A DNA stretch of 64,000 nucleotides from Stenotrophomonas rhizophila. GTDB taxonomy: Bacteria; Pseudomonadota; Gammaproteobacteria; Xanthomonadales; Xanthomonadaceae. The stretch spans positions 124,001 to 188,000 of the forward strand of contig NZ_VDQT01000001.1 of NCBI RefSeq assembly GCF_007667275.1, written 5' to 3'. Positions 1 to 9,863 of this stretch are shown in pieces. The translations under genes and the position numbers were made by a program. Below the pieces are notes generated by a model, which was not told the origin of the DNA, ran no database searches, and was given only the letters and a program-made list of their open reading frames with translations. Within the stretch, counting starts at the first letter, position 1, and every line of letters begins with the position of its first letter.

Positions 1-1
1 G

Positions 2-40
2 TTCGTGCGCGACGCCAAGGCGGTGTTCCCGCCGGCGTGA
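2..40 (+). CDS. C-terminal end of a gene entering from the left edge
   Basis: One frame is open from the first base and ends in TGA at 38-40, encoding FVRDAKAVFPPA. Its codons end almost only in G or C, as expected for a gene in this genome. Too little is present to name the product. It would be convergent with the patatin-like gene that follows. Confidence 0.4.
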   Translation, partial: FVRDAKAVFPPA

Positions 41-55
41 TCTGCACGGAAAAGT

Positions 56-1279
56 TCAGGGCTCGTCGGCGGGCGACATTCCGGGCGGGCGCGACAGCCA
101 CACCGGGCCTTCGCGGGCCCGGTCGTAGCCGACCTGGTAGAGCACGGTCATGCGCGCCGGATCAAAGCTGGCGGCGTCGGCCAGCGCAAGCCGCGAATCG
201 ATGGTGACCCAGGCAAAGCGCGCACCGTCGCGCCGGGCGTAGGCGTACTCGCGGAACAGGTCGCCGATCATCCCGGCGCGGCCGGCGACGTCGATGGAAC
301 GGAAGGCAATGCCGCGCAGCGAACGCTCGGCCGGGTCCGAAGCCGCAGCCAGCTGGCCGTTGTGGATCATGAAAGCGTCGTAGGTGGCGGGCGCGCGCGA
401 CAGCCGGTTGTAGAGGCGCTGCGGATCGATGATGCCGGCGTGCAGGAAAATGTTGGCGGCAACGAAGCCGTCCACGTGCATTTCGTCGTAGCGCTTGCCC
501 AGCACGTCCACCTCGATCAGTACCGGCGGGAAGGCGATCGGGATCGAGGCCGATGCCAGCATCACCCGTCGAAACAGCGCCAGCGCCTCCGGCGATCCGC
601 GCGTGGCGATCAGCCCCATGTTCCAGACCACGAACTGGCGCGAATCCAGGTCCGCCGTGCCCATGTACAGACGACGCCCGGCGCGGTGTTCAGCGGCGAT
701 CCTGGCCAGCAACGGTGCGTCGATGGCGCGTGCGATCAGTGCCTCCAGCGGCGCGGTGTTCGCCAGTGCATCGCGGCGCAGCAGTGCCATCAGCGGATTT
801 CCGGCCGCGAACACGTCGGCGTCAGAGGTGGTGGTGTAGAAGCGCCGCAACGCGTCGTCATGGTCCGGTCCAAGGAACGCGTAGGGCGCCATCAGGGCGC
901 CGGTCGAGACCCCGGTGACGATCTTGAAGGTGGGGCGGCTGCCGGTGGCGGTCCACCCGTTGAGGAAGCCCGCGCCGAAGGCACCGTTGGCGCCGCCGCC
1001 GGACAATGCCAGGTGCGGGTAATGGATGCGGCCGTCGGCCGCGACAGGGAACTGCTCGGGGTGCTCGTCGCGGATGGACTGCTCGAAATCCTCCTCCATG
1101 TCGCGATTCGGGCGGCCGGCCCAGGCGCGTACATCCGGCATGCCGGGCACCACGGCCCAGGCGATCTGGTCGGCGGGCACCGGGGTGCGGGGCAGGGTGG
1201 CGCAGCCGCCCAGCAGCAGGCACACCACCAGGACAGCGGCCAGAAGCGGAAGGCGGCGGAAGGCATGGATCGCATCCAT
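56..1279 (-). CDS. Patatin-like phospholipase, predicted lipoprotein
   Basis: This 407-residue protein begins with a lipoprotein signal (hydrophobic stretch ending in LLGGC, lipidated Cys near residue 26). The patatin glycine-rich oxyanion motif GGGANG follows at about residues 94-99 and the nucleophile elbow GVSTG at about 123-127, giving a catalytic Ser near 125. The partner Asp is probably in VDGFVAANIF, where the usual DG[A/G] reads DGF. The family hydrolyses acyl esters of phospholipids with a Ser-Asp dyad; lipidation would place it at the envelope. I chose the ATG at 1277-1279 because the open frame upstream runs through REP elements and has no signal-like sequence. The natural substrate cannot be told from sequence. 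Confidence 0.82.
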   Translation of the reverse strand: MDAIHAFRRLPLLAAVLVVCLLLGGCATLPRTPVPADQIAWAVVPGMPDVRAWAGRPNRDMEEDFEQSIRDEHPEQFPVAADGRIHYPHLALSGGGANGAFGAGFLNGWTATGSRPTFKIVTGVSTGALMAPYAFLGPDHDDALRRFYTTTSDADVFAAGNPLMALLRRDALANTAPLEALIARAIDAPLLARIAAEHRAGRRLYMGTADLDSRQFVVWNMGLIATRGSPEALALFRRVMLASASIPIAFPPVLIEVDVLGKRYDEMHVDGFVAANIFLHAGIIDPQRLYNRLSRAPATYDAFMIHNGQLAAASDPAERSLRGIAFRSIDVAGRAGMIGDLFREYAYARRDGARFAWVTIDSRLALADAASFDPARMTVLYQVGYDRAREGPVWLSRPPGMSPADEP

Positions 1280-1330
1280 GCGCGCAGCGTGGCATCGACC
1301 CGGACCCGGTTCCACAGTAATTCCCGCAGC

Positions 1331-1410
1331 GTAGGGACACGCCACGCGTGTCAGCGTGGACCTGCACCGAGCGGTGCGGCACCCCGTGGACACGCATGGC
1401 GCGTCCCTAC
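1331..1410. repeat. Paired inverted REP elements (GTAG type)
   Basis: A palindrome headed GTAGGGACACGC lies at 1331-1353 on the plus strand. A second copy in the opposite orientation, ending in GCGTCCCTAC, lies at 1387-1410. Two REPs facing each other about 35 bases apart form a BIME-like unit. It sits between the start of the patatin gene and the end of the LysR gene, where it could fold in RNA or stop read-through. The GTAG head plus short palindrome is the signature of Stenotrophomonas/Xanthomonas REPs. Confidence 0.75.
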
Positions 1411-2327
1411 ATATCCCAGGTAGGTGGGGTGCCGAATCTCTCCAGCAGGAACGCCGTCACCTCGCGCACCTTGCGCGACCGCAGCTTGTTCTCAGGCGAC
1501 AGCAGCTGGATGTAGGAGGTTTCGGTCGCGACCGAGCCTTCCCACGCACCGAGCAGCGGCACCAGTTGCTGCTTCGCGAAGCTTTCGCGGTGGTACAGCC
1601 AGCTGGGAAACAGCACCACGCCGTGCCCCTCGAGCGCGGCGGCGAGCAATACTTCGGCGTTGTTGCTGCACAGCGGGCCGCTCACGTTGATGCCTTCGAA
1701 CGGTTGCGCAGCTGCCTCGCGGAAATACCAGCGCTGCCGGCCGAACTGTCCCTTGTAGAGCAGGCAGCGGTGGTCGAGCAGGTCCGTCGGTGTGTCGGGC
1801 GTGCCGTGCTCGGCCAGGTAGGCCGGGCTGGCTGCGACGATCTGCTGCTGCGCGGCGAGGGTCCTGCCGATCAGGCCGGAATCGACCCGCGGCCCTATCC
1901 GGACCGTGATATCCACGCCTTCCTGCACCGGGTCGATGTAGGCATCGGTGAGCTGCAGCTCCACCTCCAGCGCCGGATGCGCCGCCTGCAGCTGGTTGAC
2001 CAGTGGGGCGACGTGAAGCCGACCAAAGGCCTCCGGGGCATTGATCCGCAGTCGACCACTCAACGCGCCGTCGTCTCGGCCGAGGTCGTCCACTGCCGCA
2101 TCCAGCAGTTCGATCGCTTCGCGGGCCTGCTGGTAAAAGCGTTCGCCTTCCTCGGTCAGCCGCACCGCACGGGTGCTGCGGTAGAACAGCTGGCGGCCCA
2201 GGTCCTTCTCCAGCGTGGCGATGAAACGGGACACCGACGAGGCCGGCACCTGGAAATGCCGCGCGGTCGCGAGAAAGCTGCGCGTGTTGGCCACCATCAG
2301 GAAATAGCGCAGGGCCTTGAGCTGCAT
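1407..2327 (-). CDS. LysR-family transcriptional regulator
   Basis: The 306-residue protein has an N-terminal winged HTH (MQLKALRYFLMVANTRSFLA onward; residues 1-60) and an effector-binding domain from about 90. The start ATG at 2325-2327 is preceded by GGAG at good spacing; an upstream in-frame ATG at 2357 lacks one. It is divergent from the Old Yellow Enzyme gene, starting 126 bp away, the usual LysR-target arrangement, so it probably controls that enzyme. The 3' end overlaps the REP pair by a few bases. The inducer is unknown. Confidence 0.88.
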   Translation of the reverse strand: MQLKALRYFLMVANTRSFLATARHFQVPASSVSRFIATLEKDLGRQLFYRSTRAVRLTEEGERFYQQAREAIELLDAAVDDLGRDDGALSGRLRINAPEAFGRLHVAPLVNQLQAAHPALEVELQLTDAYIDPVQEGVDITVRIGPRVDSGLIGRTLAAQQQIVAASPAYLAEHGTPDTPTDLLDHRCLLYKGQFGRQRWYFREAAAQPFEGINVSGPLCSNNAEVLLAAALEGHGVVLFPSWLYHRESFAKQQLVPLLGAWEGSVATETSYIQLLSPENKLRSRKVREVTAFLLERFGTPPTWDM

Positions 2328-2453
2328 GGGAATGCTCCGGTAATGCTGTTTCAGCAATTGTGATTTGCCGTGTGGCGGGATTGTAGCTGTATCGGCATCT
2401 ACCTACGATGGCCGCCTGCCCGCACTGGCGGGCCCCTCCCCAGGACTACCGCA

Positions 2454-3584
2454 ATGACTTCCCTGTTCACCCCGTTTGACCTGGCCGGCACGCCCCTGCG
2501 CAACCGCGTGGTGATGGCGCCGCTGACCCGCGCCCGCGCGCCCAACGACATTGCCGACGAGCGCATCGCGCTGTATTACGCCCAGCGCGCCACCGCCGGG
2601 CTGATCGTCAGCGAGGGCACGCCGATCTCGCAGGAAGGGCAGGGCTACCTGTTCAACCCCGGCATCTTCCGCCCCGAACAGATCGAGGGCTGGCGGCTGG
2701 TGACCAATTCCGTGCATGCGGTGGGTGGCCGCATCGTCGCGCAGTTGTGGCACGTGGGACGGGTGTCGCACCCGAGCATCCAGGCCGACGGCAGGCTGCC
2801 GGTCAGCGCCAGCTCGAAGCAGGCGGTGGGTGCGCAGGCGTTCGGCCTTGACGAGGCCGGCAACCCCGCCCTGGTCGCGCCGCCGGCACCGCGTCAGCTG
2901 GCCACCGATGAAATCGCCCGCATCGTCGGCGAGTTCGCCCAGGCGGCCGCCAATGCCATTGACGCCGGCTTCGATGGCGTGGAGATCCACGGCGCGAACG
3001 GCTACCTGCACGAGCAGTTCCTCAATCCGCTGGTGAATGACCGTACCGACGAATACTCGGCCGACAGCATGGACAACCGCCTGCGCTTCACCCTGGAGGT
3101 GATCGACGCGGTGGTGGCCCGGATCGGTGCCGCACGCACCGGTATCCGGCTGTCGCAGTACGGGCAGCTGTTCGACATGCCGCTGCACGACGAGATCGAC
3201 AGCACCTACGCGGCGCTGAGCAGCGAGATCGGCAAGCGCGGCCTGGCGTTCGTGCACCTGATGGACCAGTCCGGCTTCAAGGTCGGCGAGGTGGTCGTCG
3301 AGGGTGGCGCCGAGAGCGGGTTCCAGGGGCTGCTGCGCACCATGCGCGGCAACCTGCCGAACACGGCACTGATCCTGGCCGGCGGCCTGGACCGTGCACG
3401 CGCAGAGCAGCTGGTCGACGCCGGCCTGATCGATCTGGCGGCCTTCGGCACGCCGTTCATCGCCAATCCGGACCTGGTGGCCCGCCTGCAGAACGGCTGG
3501 CCGTTGAACACCCCGGACCGCGCCACGTTCTACGGCGGCGGCGCGCAGGGTTACATCGATTATCCGAGCTACCAGGCCGCCTGA
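2454..3584 (+). CDS. Old Yellow Enzyme family alkene reductase (NemA-like)
   Basis: This 376-residue FMN-dependent TIM-barrel enzyme starts with the OYE signature LFTPFDLAGTPLRNRVVMAPLTRAR. It carries QLWHVGRVSH (about residue 100) and the substrate-anion-binding His/Asn pair in EIHGANGYLHEQF. OYE enzymes reduce activated C=C bonds of enals, enones, maleimides and nitro compounds with NAD(P)H. The length matches the NemA/morphinone reductase group. The ATG at 2454 directly precedes the conserved N-terminus. It is divergent from a LysR gene, suggesting inducible expression by electrophiles. Its 3' end overlaps the 3' end of pip by 16 bp, tail to tail. Confidence 0.9.
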   Translation: MTSLFTPFDLAGTPLRNRVVMAPLTRARAPNDIADERIALYYAQRATAGLIVSEGTPISQEGQGYLFNPGIFRPEQIEGWRLVTNSVHAVGGRIVAQLWHVGRVSHPSIQADGRLPVSASSKQAVGAQAFGLDEAGNPALVAPPAPRQLATDEIARIVGEFAQAAANAIDAGFDGVEIHGANGYLHEQFLNPLVNDRTDEYSADSMDNRLRFTLEVIDAVVARIGAARTGIRLSQYGQLFDMPLHDEIDSTYAALSSEIGKRGLAFVHLMDQSGFKVGEVVVEGGAESGFQGLLRTMRGNLPNTALILAGGLDRARAEQLVDAGLIDLAAFGTPFIANPDLVARLQNGWPLNTPDRATFYGGGAQGYIDYPSYQAA

Positions 3585-4522
3585 TCGGCAAACGCATCGG
3601 TGGCGCGCACCAGCGCGTCCACCGTGGCCGGTTCGGTCGCGCTGTGGCCGGACAGCACCATTTCCAGCCGGGCCTCCGGCCAGGCCTGGGCCAGGTCCCA
3701 CGCACTGCGGGGCGGGCAGATGATGTCGTACCGCCCCTGCACGATCACCCCGGGCAGGTGGCGGATGCGGTGCACGTCGTGCAGCAGCTGGCCGTGTTCC
3801 AGGAAAGCGTGGTGGCGGAAGTAGTGCGCTTCGATCCGCGCCTTGGCCAGCGTATCCAGCGGGTCGGCGTGGGACACCGCATCGACCTCGTGCACCAGCG
3901 TGGCGGCAAAATCCTCCCACCCCAGCCACGCCTGCGCGGCGGCAATGCGGGTGGCGCTGTCGCCGCTGTCCAGCCGCTGCCAGTAGGCCTCGATCATGTT
4001 GCCGTGTTCCGCCGTCGGCAGATGCGCGGCGTAGCGCGCCCAGCGTTCGGGGAACAGCCAGCGTGCACCGCCGTCGGCCTCGTTGAACCAGCGGTTTTCT
4101 TCGGCACGGCCCAGGTAGACGCCGCGCAGGATCAGGCCCGCGGCATGGTCCGGGTGCGCCTGCGCGTATGCCAACGCCAGCGTGGAGCCCCACGAGCCGC
4201 CGAATACCAGCCAGCGTTCGATGCCGAGGCGCACGCGCACGGCTTCGATATCCGCCACCAGGTGCGGCGTGGTGTTGGCGCGCAGCTCACCGAACGGCGT
4301 GGAACGACCGCTGCCGCGCTGGTCGATCAACACGATCCGGTAGCGGGCAGGATCGAAGAAGCGTCGATGGGTGGGGGACACGCCCGCACCGGGTCCACCG
4401 TGCAGGAAAACCACGGGCAGGCCGTCCGGCGTACCGCATTCTTCCACGTGCAGGGTATGCAGGTCATCGACGGCGATCGCGTGCTCGCGATAGGGAGCCA
4501 GCGGCGGGTAAAGCGTGCGCAT
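3569..4522 (-). CDS. pip: Proline iminopeptidase
   Basis: This 317-residue alpha/beta hydrolase of family S33 removes N-terminal proline from peptides. Visible motifs are the oxyanion HGGPG (about 41-45), the DQRGSGRS strand that is diagnostic of Pip enzymes, the nucleophile elbow GGSWGS (Ser near 110), a late Asp in GRYDIICPP and His in SGHSATEP. There is no signal peptide, so it is cytoplasmic. I chose the ATG at 4520-4522 (MRTLYPPL), which matches the family N-terminus, over an ATG nine codons upstream. The last 16 bp overlap the convergent alkene reductase gene. Confidence 0.93.
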   Translation of the reverse strand: MRTLYPPLAPYREHAIAVDDLHTLHVEECGTPDGLPVVFLHGGPGAGVSPTHRRFFDPARYRIVLIDQRGSGRSTPFGELRANTTPHLVADIEAVRVRLGIERWLVFGGSWGSTLALAYAQAHPDHAAGLILRGVYLGRAEENRWFNEADGGARWLFPERWARYAAHLPTAEHGNMIEAYWQRLDSGDSATRIAAAQAWLGWEDFAATLVHEVDAVSHADPLDTLAKARIEAHYFRHHAFLEHGQLLHDVHRIRHLPGVIVQGRYDIICPPRSAWDLAQAWPEARLEMVLSGHSATEPATVDALVRATDAFADQAAW

Positions 4523-4606
4523 GCGGAAGCCTTGGACGGGAACGGGCACAGGTTAACCCACGGCTTTCGTGGAGTTGCGTGGTTCGTCCGTCAGCAGGTT
4601 GGCGCG

Positions 4607-5056
4607 TTATTCCTGGGCTACCGCGATCTCCACGTCACGGGCGGTGTCGCGCAGTAGTTCTACCGTGAAATCCGGGGAGCCGCGCTGCGCCTCGATCACC
4701 ACGGCATCGCCGTCTTCGACGGCCACCCGATAGCGGTCGCCCAGACGCTCACCGATGGCGCTGCGGGCCGCATTGGCAATCGATACTTCAGAGTCGCCTT
4801 TGCTGACCGGAACGTCCACGTGCATCGGCGATTCTTCCTGCAGCCAGATGCGGAAGCTGATGACGCCGTTCGACTCGGCCGCGTCATGGATGGCCAAGCG
4901 CCAGCTGTTGGCCGGCTTTGGAAGCTCGCTGTCGGTGGCCCGCGGGCTGAACATCGGCGCGAACTGTGCCATGGCGGTTTGAGTGCCCGCGAACAGCAGG
5001 CACGCGGTGAGGGCGAAAGAGGCCTTGAGCAGGGCGGGGCGGGAAGGGCGGTTCAT
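4607..5056 (-). CDS. Secreted protein of unknown function
   Basis: The 149-residue product has a clear Sec signal peptide (positively charged start, hydrophobic core, TAMAQ cleavage near residue 31). The rest is a small soluble domain with alternating strands and no Cys. I do not recognise the family. The gene is divergent from lhr with about 70 bp between starts, so the two promoters share a short region. It follows pip's direction with a gap of 84 bp and could be transcribed separately. Confidence 0.75.
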   Translation of the reverse strand: MNRPSRPALLKASFALTACLLFAGTQTAMAQFAPMFSPRATDSELPKPANSWRLAIHDAAESNGVISFRIWLQEESPMHVDVPVSKGDSEVSIANAARSAIGERLGDRYRVAVEDGDAVVIEAQRGSPDFTVELLRDTARDVEIAVAQE

Positions 5057-5126
5057 GTGGATGGCCAGGCAATAACGTTGGATTCGTAGCGCTGTTTCTA
5101 CGCCCCTGCGGGTAATCTGGACGTCA

Positions 5127-8100
5127 ATGAGCCCGTCGCCTCTCCATCACGCCCTTGTTCCGTTTGAACCCGCCACCCGCGCCTGGTTCGCCTCCGCGTT
5201 CCCTGCACCGACGCCGGTCCAGGCGGCGGCGTGGGCCGCCATCGGCCAACGCCAGCACACGCTGGTGATCGCGCCCACCGGTTCGGGCAAGACCCTGGCG
5301 GCGTTCCTGCACGCCATCGACCAGCTGTTCCGGCAACGCCTGCACGACACGTCGCCACGCCGCACACGCGTCCTTTACATCTCCCCGATCAAGGCATTGG
5401 GCGCCGACGTGCAACGCAACCTGCAGCTGCCGCTGCAGGGCGTGAATGCGGAGCGCGAGCGGCGCGGCGATCCCCCGGTAACGCTGGGCGTGGCAGTGCG
5501 CACCGGCGACACGCCGACCGCCGAGCGCGCACGCATGGTCCGGCGCCCGCCCGACATCCTGATCACCACGCCGGAATCGCTGTTCCTGATGCTGACCTCG
5601 AAGGCGCGCGACACGCTGCGCGAGGTCGACACCGTGATCGTGGATGAGATCCACGCGGTGGCGGGCAGCAAGCGCGGCACGCACCTTGCGCTCAGCCTGG
5701 AACGGCTGGACGCGCTGCTGCAGGTACCGGCGCAGCGCATTGGCCTGTCCGCCACGGTGCGCCCGGTGGAGCGGGTGGCGGCGTTCCTGGGCGGCGACCG
5801 GCCGGTGACCGTGGTCGACCCGGACAGTCCGCGCCAGCTGGAGGTGCGTATCGTGGTGCCGGTGGAGGACATGGCCGACCTGCCGGCGCAGGCGGGGCCA
5901 GCGGGTGCGCGCGAGATGGGCGGGCAGGCCGGTTCGATCTGGCCGCATGTGGAAGCCAGCATCCTCGACCAGGTCCTGCAGCGCCGTTCCACCATTGTGT
6001 TCGCCAACTCGCGCGGGGTCGCCGAAAAACTCACCGCGCGGCTCAACGAGCTGTACGCCGAACGCACGGCTCGCGAGGCCGGGCAGGCGCTGCCCACACC
6101 GGTACCGGAACACTACGGATCGTTCACCGGCAGCACCGTATCGCGCGTGCTGGACAGTCCGGCGCTGATCGCACGCTCGCACCATGGATCGGTGTCCAAG
6201 GAACAACGCCGCGATATCGAGCAGTCGCTCAAGGACGGCAGCCTGCGCTGCGTGGTGGCCACCTCCAGCCTCGAGCTGGGCATCGACATGGGGCTGGTGG
6301 ACCTGGTGATCCAGGTCGCCGCGCCGCCGTCAGTGGCCAGCGCGCTGCAGCGCATCGGACGCGCCAGCCACCAGGTCGGCGGCACGTCGACCGGGCTGGT
6401 GTATCCCCGCACCCGGCGCGACCTCATCGACGCCACCGTGGCCATCCAGCGCATGCTGGCGGGGCAGATCGAGGCGGTCGATCCGCCGCGCAACCCGCTG
6501 GACGTGCTGGCCCAGCAGACCGTGGCCGCGGCCTCGATGGAGACGCTGCAGGTTGAGCAGTGGTACGCCACGGTGCGCCGCGCCGCGCCGTACGCAACTC
6601 TGCCACGCAGCGCCTTCGATGCGACCCTGGACATGCTGGCCGGGCGCTACCCGTCCGACGACTTCGCCGGCTTCCGGCCCCGCCTGGTCTGGAACCGCGA
6701 GCGCGGCGAACTGAGCGCGCGCCCCGGGGCAAAACAGTTGGCCGTGACCAGCGCCGGCACCATTCCCGACCGCGGCATGTACAGCGTGATGCTGCCGGAA
6801 GGCGAGGAACGGGCGGGCTCGCGCCGGGTCGGCGAACTCGACGAGGAAATGGTGCACGAATCGCGGGTCAATGACGTGATCACGCTGGGTGCCACCTCCT
6901 GGCGCATCGAGCAGATCACCCACGACCAGGTGGTGGTGACGCCGGCGCCGGGACGTTCGGCGCGGCTGCCGTTCTGGCGCGGCGAAGGCGTGGGCCGCCC
7001 GGCGGAGCTGGGGCAGGCGGTGGGCGCTTTCCTGGCGGCGATGGATGCCGATGCGGCCAGCGGCGCGATCGCGCCCGCGCATCTGCAGGACCTGCAACGC
7101 TGCGGCCTGCAACCCAATGCCATCGCCAACATCGTAGGCCTGCTCGACGAGCAGCGCCAGGCGACCGGCGTGCTGCCCACCGACCGCCGGCTGGTGGTGG
7201 AGCGCTGCCGCGACGAGTCCGGCGACTGGCGGGTGATGCTGCATTCGCCGTACGGACGACGCGTGCATGATCCGTGGGCGCTCGCCCTGGCCGCGCGCAT
7301 CCAGGACCGCTGGGGCGTGGATCCGGCCGTAGTGGCCAGCGACGACGGCATCATCCTGCGGCTGCCCGATTCGACCGGACGGCTGCCCGGCGCGGAGCTG
7401 TTCCTGTTCGATCCGGAGCGGCTGCGCCGCGAGGTGAACCAGTCGGTGGGCGGCTCGGCGCTGTTCGCAGCGCGCTTCCGCGAATGCGCCGCGCGTGCGT
7501 TGCTGCTGCCACGGCGCAGCCCGGGACGGCGTTCGCCACTGTGGCAGCAGCGGTTGCGCTCGGCCGAGCTGCTGGCCATCGCGCAGCGCTATCCCGAGTT
7601 CCCGATCCTGATCGAGACCGCGCGCGAATGCCTGCAGGATGTCTACGACCTGGACGCACTGGACGCGCTGATGCGGCGCCTGGCCGAGGGCAGCATCGAG
7701 ATCGCCGAAGTCACCACCGAGGTGCCGTCGCCGTTCGCCGCCAACCTGTTGTTCGGCTATGTGGCCGAGTTCATGTATGGCACCGACGTGCCGCTGGCCG
7801 AGCGCCGTGCGTCGGTGCTGTCGCTGGACACCGGCCTGCTCGGCGAGCTGCTCGGCCAGGTGGATTTGGGCGAACTGCTGGACGCGGCCGTGGTGGAACA
7901 GGTCGAGAGTGAGCTGCAGCGACTGGCACCGGATCGGCAGGCGAGCGGCAAGGAAGGGTTGGCCGACCTGCTGCGCGAGCTGGGTCCGTTGAGCGAAGTG
8001 GACGCCGCACTGCGACTGACCGATGCCCCGCACGCAGCGACGCACCTGGCCGCACTGCAACGCGAACAACGCGCGTTCCCGCTGCTGCTAGCCGGCCGCC

Positions 8101-9857
8101 CTTGCTGGGCGGCGGTGGAAGACGCCGCGCGGCTGCGCGATGCGCTGGGCGTGGTGCTGCCGGACGGGCTTCCCGCCATCTTCCTGCAGCCGGGCGCCGA
8201 TCCGCTGGGGGAACTGCTGGGGCGCTACGCACGCACCCATGCACCGTTCACCACCGCAGAGGTCGCGCAGCACTGGGGCCTGGGCGTGGCGGTGGCCGAT
8301 GCGGGACTGGAGGCGTTGTCGGCGCAGGGCAAGGTGCTCGGCGGCCACTTCGGCGTTGCGCAGCGTGATGCGCCGGATGCCGGTGCGACCGGGCCGGTGC
8401 CGCTGGCGCGGCGCGAATGGGTGGGCGAAGGCGTGCTGCAGCGCTTGCGGGTGCGCTCGCTGCAGGCGGCGCGTGAAGCGACCCGCCCGGCACCGCGCGA
8501 TGCCTATGTCGGCCTGCTGATGCAGCGCCAGGAGCTGCTGGCCGACGCCGCGGTCGCCAATCGCACTGCGGCCGTGCCTGTACGCGGACCGCTGCAGGGC
8601 GCCGATGGCGTGCTGCGCGTGGTGGAACTGCTGGCAGGGGTTCCGTTACCGGCGTCGGCATGGGAGAACCAGATCCTGCCCGCGCGCGTGGCCGACTACA
8701 CGCCCGCGTTGCTGGACGGCCTGCTCGCGACCGGCAGCGTGGTGTGGGCGGGACACGGCAAGCTGGGCGACGACGACGGCATGGTGTCGCTGCACCTGCA
8801 GGCGCTGGCGGCTGAATCCCTGCCGCCGCCGCCGGCGTTCGAGCCGTCGTCGTTGCAGGCGGCGATCCTGCAGGTGCTGGCCGACGGCGGCGCGTACTTC
8901 GCGCGCCAGCTGTGGGCAGCGGTGCTGGCGCGCACGGAGGGCGCCGACATCGACAGGCCGGATCCGGAGGCGCTGCACGATGCGCTGTGGGAGCTGGCCT
9001 GGGCCGGATGGGTCAGCACCGATCTGTGGACGCCGCTGCGGCATCTGTCCGGCGCGCGTCCATCGCGTCCGCGCGTGGTCAGCCCTGCGCGGCAGGGCCG
9101 GTACGCGCGGGGCAGGGCGATGATGCACCCGCCCGGGCTCGACGACAGCCACGCGCTGCAGCGTGACGCGACCTCCACGTCCTCGCTTGCGGGTCGCTGG
9201 TCGCTGCTGCAGCGCCCGGCCAGCAGCGACACCGTGCGCGCGGTGGCGCTCGCCGAAGGGCTGCTGGACCGCTACGGCATCGTCACCCGCGGTGCCGCCG
9301 TTGCCGAAGGCATCGCCGGCGGATTCCCCGCGCTGGTGCAGGTGTACCGCGGCATGGAAGATGCCGGCCGCGTGCTGCGTGGGCGTTTCGTGGAGGGCAT
9401 GGGCGGTGCGCAGTTCGCCGAGCGTGGCCTGGTCGATGCGCTGCGCGAGGTGGCAGACGCACAGCCGCAGGGCAGCGTCGGTGCCACCCTCGGGCTGTCG
9501 GCGGTGGACCCTGCCAATCCGTTCGGCCCGGTACTGCCCTGGCCGGCGCACCGTGCGGTGCTGCGGCCGGTACGTCGGCCGGGGGCGCTGGTGGTGATCG
9601 GTGGCGGCCACCTCAGGATGTACCTGGCCCAGGGCGGGCGCCAGTTGCTCACCTGGTTCGACGGCGACGGCGCCGGAACAGATGCGGCGCTGGCGGCTGC
9701 CGCGCAGGCGTTGGCGATCGCGCTGCGCCGTGGGCGGCGGCTGTCGTTCACGCTGGAACTGATCGATGACCAGCCGGTGCGGCGCGATGCGGTGAGCGAA
9801 GCGCTGCGGGCGGTGGGATTCACCCGTGCGCCGAAGGGGTTGGCGTGGGAAGGGTGA
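5127..9857 (+). CDS. lhr: Lhr-type large ATP-dependent helicase
   Basis: At 1576 residues this is a full-length Lhr (long helicase-related) protein. Motif I is APTGSGKT at residues 49-56, the DEIH box begins at about 173, motif III is the SAT of GLSATVRPVERVAAFLGG, and motif VI lies in ALQRIGRASHQVGG around 410. The DEAD/H-associated winged-helix region follows, then a long C-terminal half (about 900-1576), as in the E. coli protein of about 1538 residues. Lhr proteins are 3'-5' ssDNA translocases that unwind DNA or RNA:DNA duplexes and are linked to DNA repair. The partner domains and nuclease genes of some Lhr operons are absent. The stop is 6 bp from the convergent mocA stop. Confidence 0.95.
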   Translation: MSPSPLHHALVPFEPATRAWFASAFPAPTPVQAAAWAAIGQRQHTLVIAPTGSGKTLAAFLHAIDQLFRQRLHDTSPRRTRVLYISPIKALGADVQRNLQLPLQGVNAERERRGDPPVTLGVAVRTGDTPTAERARMVRRPPDILITTPESLFLMLTSKARDTLREVDTVIVDEIHAVAGSKRGTHLALSLERLDALLQVPAQRIGLSATVRPVERVAAFLGGDRPVTVVDPDSPRQLEVRIVVPVEDMADLPAQAGPAGAREMGGQAGSIWPHVEASILDQVLQRRSTIVFANSRGVAEKLTARLNELYAERTAREAGQALPTPVPEHYGSFTGSTVSRVLDSPALIARSHHGSVSKEQRRDIEQSLKDGSLRCVVATSSLELGIDMGLVDLVIQVAAPPSVASALQRIGRASHQVGGTSTGLVYPRTRRDLIDATVAIQRMLAGQIEAVDPPRNPLDVLAQQTVAAASMETLQVEQWYATVRRAAPYATLPRSAFDATLDMLAGRYPSDDFAGFRPRLVWNRERGELSARPGAKQLAVTSAGTIPDRGMYSVMLPEGEERAGSRRVGELDEEMVHESRVNDVITLGATSWRIEQITHDQVVVTPAPGRSARLPFWRGEGVGRPAELGQAVGAFLAAMDADAASGAIAPAHLQDLQRCGLQPNAIANIVGLLDEQRQATGVLPTDRRLVVERCRDESGDWRVMLHSPYGRRVHDPWALALAARIQDRWGVDPAVVASDDGIILRLPDSTGRLPGAELFLFDPERLRREVNQSVGGSALFAARFRECAARALLLPRRSPGRRSPLWQQRLRSAELLAIAQRYPEFPILIETARECLQDVYDLDALDALMRRLAEGSIEIAEVTTEVPSPFAANLLFGYVAEFMYGTDVPLAERRASVLSLDTGLLGELLGQVDLGELLDAAVVEQVESELQRLAPDRQASGKEGLADLLRELGPLSEVDAALRLTDAPHAATHLAALQREQRAFPLLLAGRPCWAAVEDAARLRDALGVVLPDGLPAIFLQPGADPLGELLGRYARTHAPFTTAEVAQHWGLGVAVADAGLEALSAQGKVLGGHFGVAQRDAPDAGATGPVPLARREWVGEGVLQRLRVRSLQAAREATRPAPRDAYVGLLMQRQELLADAAVANRTAAVPVRGPLQGADGVLRVVELLAGVPLPASAWENQILPARVADYTPALLDGLLATGSVVWAGHGKLGDDDGMVSLHLQALAAESLPPPPAFEPSSLQAAILQVLADGGAYFARQLWAAVLARTEGADIDRPDPEALHDALWELAWAGWVSTDLWTPLRHLSGARPSRPRVVSPARQGRYARGRAMMHPPGLDDSHALQRDATSTSSLAGRWSLLQRPASSDTVRAVALAEGLLDRYGIVTRGAAVAEGIAGGFPALVQVYRGMEDAGRVLRGRFVEGMGGAQFAERGLVDALREVADAQPQGSVGATLGLSAVDPANPFGPVLPWPAHRAVLRPVRRPGALVVIGGGHLRMYLAQGGRQLLTWFDGDGAGTDAALAAAAQALAIALRRGRRLSFTLELIDDQPVRRDAVSEALRAVGFTRAPKGLAWEG

Positions 9858-9863
9858 GAGCGG

